From the NCBI GenBank assembly GCA_029560585.1, contig JAKQKQ010000008.1, positions 56,187 to 120,186 on the forward strand: a DNA stretch of 64,000 nucleotides, in the 5' to 3' direction. The position numbers were made by a program, and so were the translations under genes. The notes beneath the pieces are model-generated. The model made no database searches and had not been told where the DNA came from. It worked only from the letters and a program-made list of their open reading frames with translations. Shown here one piece after another: positions 59,640-64,000 of the stretch. Positions within the stretch are counted from its first letter, which is position 1. The number at the start of each line of letters is the position of its first letter. Source of the DNA: Verrucomicrobiota bacterium (GTDB taxonomy: Bacteria > Verrucomicrobiota > Verrucomicrobiia > JADLBR01).

Positions 59640-61445
59640 TCACCCGTTTCTCCGGCGCCTGCAGATGGCCACCGTGGCGACGCCGACCAAGAGAAGGGCG
59701 AGCGCCGAGGGTTCGGGAATGACCAGCGCGATCTGGTTGCCGTTGTAGGCGTAATTGATCTGGTAGCCGCTGGGCGCATCCAAAGTATTTGCAAAGGTAC
59801 CCACGAGGGCACCGTATTGCGCGAAGACGTAGGCCTCGTCGTCCAGCGTGCCCCCGAGGAGATCGAAATCCAGGGTCGCCGATGCAATGTCTAGGGAACC
59901 CGTCGCGAACAGCAGGTCGCTTGAGCCGAGCCCGCTCGAATCCAGCTCGATCTTGAGGATGCCGTCCAAGTCCGCGTTCCCATTGAACGTCAGCGTGCCG
60001 ATCGAGTTGCCTGGGGCGACGACGCCCCCGCTGATGCTGGCCAGGGCCGCGCTGATCACCCCTGTGCCACCGAGCGTGGCGCCGGATGCGACGAGGTACT
60101 GGCCGCCGCCGATGTGTCGGCCGTTCACGAGCAGCGTGCCGTTTGAGACGATCGTCCCGCCGGAATAGGTGTTGCTGCCGCCGAGGGTCAGCGTGCCCGC
60201 GCCACCCTTGGTCAGGCCCAGGTTGCCGGTGATCCTCCCCAGATAATTGGTGTTGGCCGACTGGTTGATCGTGAGCGTTGCCGCCGTGGCAGAGGAATTG
60301 TTGATCACCTCGTTGACATAGTTGGTGCCCCCGTCCGTGAGCCTCGCGATGGTCGCATCGAAGCCAGACAGGTTGAAGGTGCCGATCCCAGATTGCGAAA
60401 GGGTGCTTGCGGTGCCCATGAGCAGCGTGACGTTGGTCGGAATGGCGCCCGCGACGGTCGTGGTCAGGTTGCCGCCCCAGTCGATCCTGAGGGTGCCGAA
60501 AGTGTTGCCACCGACATCCAGGCGCGCGCTGCTGTTCACCAACAGCGAACCACCTGATCCGAGATTGATCGGATTGCCGGTTATGATAGGCGATCCCTGG
60601 TCCAAGCGCAGAGTGGCGGTGCTGCCGGTGATCCCGCCACTGACCGTCAGGTTGCCGGAGCCCGTGGTGATCCAGGTTTCCGAACTTCCAGCGATGGTGA
60701 TGGGTCCGGTCCAGACGTTGCTCCCGCTATGACTGCGCAGCGCCCCACGGCGTTCGCTATCGCCGGGGCTGGCGCCGTTGCCGCTGATCGTGAGCGCCTC
60801 GCCATCGACGGTGATGCCCCCCGTCAGGCGCAACTGATTCCCGCTGGCGACCGTCGTGCCGCCATTCGTCGAACCCAGCGCATTTGCGTGGGAGATGGCC
60901 AGTATCCCGTTGCCGCCGCTGATGGTGGTCGCCCCGGTGTAGGAATTGGAGGCCGTGAGGTTGAGGAGACCCGCGCCGGCCTTGGTGAAGCCGCTGCTTC
61001 CGGCGATCTCGGCACTGATCGTGGCGGACCTGTCGATCCGGTTTGTCCCGAGGGCGTTGACCGTAATGGTGGGCGTGGTACCGGCCAGGGTCAGGATGTT
61101 GGCGGCGTTACCGTTGTTGTCGATGGTCCATCCGGCGGGCGTGTTGGTGGCGGTGTCGCCGAAAGTCAGGTAGCCGATGGTGCGGGCCGTGTCGAGGTGC
61201 ACCGTGTTATTCGCCGTGATATCGAGCGCGTTGAAGAAGGCGGCCGCGCCGGAACCATCGGCCACCGCAGCCCCGCTCCAGTTGTTGGAATCGCTCCAGA
61301 GGCCGCCGCTGGTCGCGTTCGCCCAAGTGCCACTGGTTTGTGCCGCGGCATGGTTGGCCAGACCCATCAGCGCAGCGACAAGGGCGGGCAGAAAACTGCG
61401 TCGGGCCGGGCTTGCTTGGAGGGGACTCTGGCAAATCAATTTCAT
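59640..61445 (-). CDS. Autotransporter-strand-repeat protein with PEP-CTERM anchor (second member)
   Basis: A 601-residue secreted protein. Signal: SFLPALVAALMGLANHAAAQ. The body has passenger-strand repeats, AGAGLLNLTASNSYTGATTI and GAGTLTLGGSNTYSGGTIVS with SNGTLLVNG, and a PATR-like end. The C-terminal signal is VIPEPSALALLLVGVATVAI followed by CRRRRNG, a textbook PEP-CTERM. The opening WANATSGGLWSDSNNWSGAA is frequent in verrucomicrobial members. It would be anchored by exosortase and stick out as a beta-helix. It is divergent from the pur genes. Confidence 0.92.
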   Translation of the reverse strand: MKLICQSPLQASPARRSFLPALVAALMGLANHAAAQTSGTWANATSGGLWSDSNNWSGAAVADGSGAAAFFNALDITANNTVHLDTARTIGYLTFGDTATNTPAGWTIDNNGNAANILTLAGTTPTITVNALGTNRIDRSATISAEIAGSSGFTKAGAGLLNLTASNSYTGATTISGGNGILAISHANALGSTNGGTTVASGNQLRLTGGITVDGEALTISGNGASPGDSERRGALRSHSGSNVWTGPITIAGSSETWITTGSGNLTVSGGITGSTATLRLDQGSPIITGNPINLGSGGSLLVNSSARLDVGGNTFGTLRIDWGGNLTTTVAGAIPTNVTLLMGTASTLSQSGIGTFNLSGFDATIARLTDGGTNYVNEVINNSSATAATLTINQSANTNYLGRITGNLGLTKGGAGTLTLGGSNTYSGGTIVSNGTLLVNGRHIGGGQYLVASGATLGGTGVISAALASISGGVVAPGNSIGTLTFNGNADLDGILKIELDSSGLGSSDLLFATGSLDIASATLDFDLLGGTLDDEAYVFAQYGALVGTFANTLDAPSGYQINYAYNGNQIALVIPEPSALALLLVGVATVAICRRRRNG

Positions 61446-61924
61446 CGTTTGGCCTTTCTCCAGTTCAACGACCCAAGCCGACCTTTCGATGGCCGGGGAC
61501 TGATCGCCCCGAACGAGGGTGCATCAAGAGCGATTCGCCGTCGAAACGGAGTACCGGAATCGTATAGGGGGCTGAACCGCCTAGTCCAGCGCGTTTGTGG
61601 AGCCGAGCCCCATGGCGTGGGCTTGAAGTGTTCGCCATCGGCTGTGGAACGACTTGGGCGCGGCGGAGTTCCGCACAGGGGGAAGAACATAGGGATGGGT
61701 GATGCCGTGGGGAAGTGGGCGGATCGGTGTTCTTGGTTTGTGTGTAACATGTTGTTAACCAATGCGTTCCAATTTGACCCGAGTCCTTTGCTGGCGGGGA
61801 TTCGGTAGGTGCGCGAGGCAATGTTAGCTGGGTGATTGGGGGCCGCCGTGGAATGGGGGGGGGATCGGCAAAGACTCTTCTTTCGTGATGGACGCGGGGC
61901 GGGAATCTGATTATCTGGTTGCCG
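61446..61924. other. Divergent intergenic region between PEP-CTERM and pur genes
   Basis: A 479-base gap that must hold two promoters. An AT-rich island ttgtgtgtaacatgttgttaa (near 61736-61756) is the only notable low-GC part and contains the palindrome-like aacatgtt. No riboswitch fold (such as a purine or ZTP aptamer) was recognised by eye, and no gene is supported. Confidence 0.45.
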
Positions 61925-62314
61925 ATGAAGGCGCTTATCGCGGTGATGCCGAAGCGGACGGTGCTGGACCCGCAGGGTGAGGCGGTGAAGGAGGCGATCC
62001 ACCATTTGGGTTTCGAGGCGGTAGTGGACGCGCGCGTGGGAAAATTCATCGAATTGAAGTTGGATGGCATAGGTGAGGCGGAGGCGCGGCGACGGTTGGA
62101 GGTGATCTGCCACGAGTTGCTCTCGAATCCCGTGATCGAGGAGTACTCGCTGCTTTTTGAGAGGGGCGCGGAGGCGAAAGGGGCTGCGCCGAAGGCGGCT
62201 CGGGGGGCGAGGCGGGGGTCCAAGGGCGTCAAGGCGCGCGCGGCGGCGAAAGCGGCGCGGAAGTCGGCGAAGCCTGGCAAGGCCATGGCGAAGGGGCGCC
62301 GGGCGCGCCGATGA
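61925..62314 (+). CDS. purS: Phosphoribosylformylglycinamidine synthase subunit PurS with a basic C-terminal tail
   Basis: A 129-residue protein. The first about 80 residues are PurS ([20 protein letters not shown], then [20 protein letters not shown] and [19 protein letters not shown]), the small bridging subunit of the PurSQL enzyme in purine synthesis. PurS is usually 80-85 residues. Residues 81-129 form an extra tail with 18 Lys/Arg, 17 Ala and one acidic residue out of 49, like a histone-H1-type or nucleoid tail. The ATG at 61925 is used; an upstream TTG is unlikely. Its stop overlaps the purQ start (ATGA). Confidence 0.93.
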   Translation: MKALIAVMPKRTVLDPQGEAVKEAIHHLGFEAVVDARVGKFIELKLDGIGEAEARRRLEVICHELLSNPVIEEYSLLFERGAEAKGAAPKAARGARRGSKGVKARAAAKAARKSAKPGKAMAKGRRARR

Positions 62315-63009
62315 AGTGGGCGGTGCTCCAATTTCCCGGGTCCAACTGCGATCAGGACCTGATCCACGTGCTGCGTTCGGTGATGGGCAAAGACGCGGCA
62401 TATCTCTGGCACAAGGAGCGTTCACTGGGCGATGCGGAGGTCGTGCTGGTGCCCGGGGGATTCTCGTATGGGGACTATCTGCGCTGCGGGGCGATCGCGC
62501 GGTTTTCTCCGGTCATGCGGGCGGTGGGCGAATTCGCGTCGCGGGGGGGATTCGTGCTGGGGATCTGCAATGGGTTTCAGATCTTGTGCGAGGCGGGGCT
62601 GCTGCCGGGCTGCCTGATCCGCAACCGGGAACTGCGTTTCGCGTGCCGCGAGGTGGTGCTGCGGGTGGAGAACGCGGGCCTTCCGTTCACGGGGCGCATG
62701 AGGGCGGGGCAGGTATTGCGGATGCCGGTGGCCCACGGCGAGGGGAATTACTTTGCCGATGCGGAGACGCTGGCGCGGATCGAGCGCGGCGGGCAGGTGG
62801 TTTTCCGATACTCTGAAGGATCGAATCCCAATGGCTCGTTGGGTGACATCGCCGGGGTGTGCAACGGTCGCGGCAATGTCCTCGGCCTGATGCCGCACCC
62901 CGAGCGGGCGGCCGAGGCGATCCTGGGATCGGCGGATGGGCGGTTGATTTTCGAGAGCCTCTCGGACGCGGTGCGCGCGTGCCGGGCGGCACGGTTGAGC
63001 GGCGATTGA
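62311..63009 (+). CDS. purQ: Phosphoribosylformylglycinamidine synthase glutaminase subunit PurQ
   Basis: A 232-residue class I glutamine amidotransferase. The nucleophile C86 is in VLGICNGFQ and the acid pair H196 and E198 is in [22 protein letters not shown] is the PurQ signature. It supplies ammonia from glutamine to the PurL active site. Start overlaps purS as ATGA; purL follows by 8 bases. Complete and normal in length. Confidence 0.97.
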   Translation: MKWAVLQFPGSNCDQDLIHVLRSVMGKDAAYLWHKERSLGDAEVVLVPGGFSYGDYLRCGAIARFSPVMRAVGEFASRGGFVLGICNGFQILCEAGLLPGCLIRNRELRFACREVVLRVENAGLPFTGRMRAGQVLRMPVAHGEGNYFADAETLARIERGGQVVFRYSEGSNPNGSLGDIAGVCNGRGNVLGLMPHPERAAEAILGSADGRLIFESLSDAVRACRAARLSGD

Positions 63010-63017
63010 GGCGTGGC

Positions 63018-64000
63018 ATGGGCAAGATTCCCGAGGATGCGGAGGTGACGCCAGGGCTGGTGGCGAGGCACGGGCTCACGCCCGATGAATACCGGCTCAT
63101 CCAGGACATCCTGGGCCGCGAGCCGACCATCACCGAACTTGGGATTTTCTCGGTGATGTGGAGCGAGCATTGCTCCTACAAGAGTTCCCGGCCGGAGCTG
63201 AAGAAGTTTCCGACCGAGGGCCCCTCGGTACTGGTGCGGGCGGGGGAGGAAAACGCGGGCGTCATAGACATTGGCGATGGCTGGGCGGTGGCGTTCAAGA
63301 TCGAGTCGCACAACCACCCGAGTGCGGTGGAGCCATTCCAGGGCGCGGCAACAGGGGTGGGTGGCATACTGCGGGACATCTTCACGATGGGGGCGCGGCC
63401 AGTGCTGCTGGCGGACTCGTTGAGATTCGGAGACATCCGGGGCAGGTCGCGCAAGGCGGCCGAGAATCGGCGGCTTCTCAATGGCGTGGTGTGCGGCATC
63501 GCGCACTACGGCAATTGCATCGGGGTGCCGACGGTGGCGGGCGAGATCGCGTTTGACGACAGCTATTCCGGCAACCCTCTCGTGAATGTTTTTTGCCTCG
63601 GGGTGCTCCGCCACGACCAGATCCGGTTGGGCAAGGCAACGGGCGAGGGCAATCCCGTGTTCTACGTGGGGGCCAAGACGGGGCGAGACGGGCTCGCGGG
63701 CGCGGCGTTCGCGTCGCGCGACCTCACCGAGGAATCCAAGGAGGACCGCCCGGCGGTCCAGGTGGGCGATCCGTTCCGGGAAAAGCTCCTGCTGGAGGCG
63801 TGCCTTGAGCTGTTCGAGCACGCGGAGTCGATCGTGGGCGTCCAGGACATGGGCGCGGCGGGGCTCACATGCTCCACGTGCGAGACCGCCAGCCGCGGGC
63901 ACTCGGGCGTCGAGATCGATCTGGATCTCGTGCCACAGCGCGAGGCGGGGATGACGGCATACGAGCTGATGCTCAGCGAGTCGCAGGAGCGCATGCTGAT
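63018..64000 (+). CDS. purL: Phosphoribosylformylglycinamidine synthase subunit PurL (partial, continues past right edge)
   Basis: The visible 327 codons start [20 protein letters not shown] and contain [20 protein letters not shown], the H and K/R-rich nucleotide motif of small-type PurL, then [40 protein letters not shown] and [16 protein letters not shown], all in the usual order. This is the ATP-dependent FGAM synthase of about 740 residues that needs PurS and PurQ. ATG at 63018. It is cut by the window end after QERML. Confidence 0.96.
   Translation, partial: MGKIPEDAEVTPGLVARHGLTPDEYRLIQDILGREPTITELGIFSVMWSEHCSYKSSRPELKKFPTEGPSVLVRAGEENAGVIDIGDGWAVAFKIESHNHPSAVEPFQGAATGVGGILRDIFTMGARPVLLADSLRFGDIRGRSRKAAENRRLLNGVVCGIAHYGNCIGVPTVAGEIAFDDSYSGNPLVNVFCLGVLRHDQIRLGKATGEGNPVFYVGAKTGRDGLAGAAFASRDLTEESKEDRPAVQVGDPFREKLLLEACLELFEHAESIVGVQDMGAAGLTCSTCETASRGHSGVEIDLDLVPQREAGMTAYELMLSESQERML

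Noticed and set aside
61446..61924. Purine or ZTP riboswitch before purS
   Set aside because: No aptamer core was recognised; only an AT-rich island likely to be a promoter.
1..64000. tRNA, rRNA, CRISPR array, prophage or transposase
   Set aside because: None was seen by eye; no regularly spaced identical repeats, cloverleaf ends or transposase motifs were found, but a tRNA scan was not run.

Overview
The window is GC-rich bacterial chromosome, read here as a member of the PVC group (Verrucomicrobiota or a close relative), probably anaerobic or facultative. The basis is the mix of families, since no rRNA or other marker gene is present. It holds two autotransporter-strand-repeat proteins with PEP-CTERM tails, twin-arginine-exported Gfo/Idh/MocA oxidoreductases, an exported aldo/keto reductase, DUF1080, DUF2961 and DUF6259 proteins, a sulfatase, an ankyrin protein and several kinds of palindromic or heptad intergenic repeat. 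No tRNA, rRNA, CRISPR array, transposase or prophage gene was seen.

Layout. 1-168: start of a Tat-exported Gfo/Idh/MocA protein running off the left edge. 352-9207: a plus-strand acyl-CoA cluster: PaaK-like CoA ligase, ACT protein, repeat element and gene remnants, fused enoyl-CoA hydratase/3-hydroxyacyl-CoA dehydrogenase, one 2-hydroxyacyl-CoA dehydratase-type subunit, its ATP-dependent activase, an MBL hydrolase and a FabH-like ketosynthase. 9253-12053: minus-strand sugar operon (DUF2961/GH172, SIS isomerase, ROK kinase). 12343-15561: large surface PEP-CTERM protein. 15955-18602: minus-strand pair of a Tat-exported sugar-isomerase-like protein and a secreted protein. 18785-26037: two chorismatase-like proteins, DUF1080 and a DUF6259 glycosidase-like protein, with a sulfatase remnant between the chorismatases. 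26067-30871: ankyrin protein, aldo/keto reductase, an orphan and an FAD oxidoreductase. 30874-32754: a 15-repeat protein. 32936-36214: minus-strand porin, FMN-binding protein, ApbE and membrane protein, read as a flavin electron-transfer operon. 36381-44396: AraC regulator, PhoD-like phosphatase and a three-gene two-component cluster. 44933-46216: second Gfo/Idh/MocA protein. 46396-53823: envelope glycan genes (two GT9, two GT4-type, RmlD-like reductase, sulfotransferase, methyltransferase, sialyltransferase-like protein). 53816-61445: sulfatase, DUF4412-like protein, propeller/PHP fusion and second PEP-CTERM protein. 61925-64000: purS-purQ-purL, the last cut by the right edge.

How the parts may work together. 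Much of the window suits a polysaccharide degrader: exported sugar oxidoreductases, GH172-type and DUF6259-type hydrolases, sulfatase, 3-keto-sugar family protein and sugar kinase/isomerase. The acyl-CoA cluster stands apart. A CoA ligase, a radical dehydratase/reductase with a private activase, beta-oxidation domains, an MBL hydrolase and a ketosynthase form a coherent oxygen-sensitive pathway of unknown substrate. The chorismatase pair 10-12 kb away could supply an aromatic or dihydroaromatic acid to it; that link is inference only.

The strongest unexplained structures are a 228/229-bp element in two copies (2173-2400 and 15614-15842) with terminal and nested inverted repeats and GNRA-loop hairpins; degenerate 7-base-period tracts upstream of four genes; a histone-like tail on PurS; and the single-subunit dehydratase cluster.
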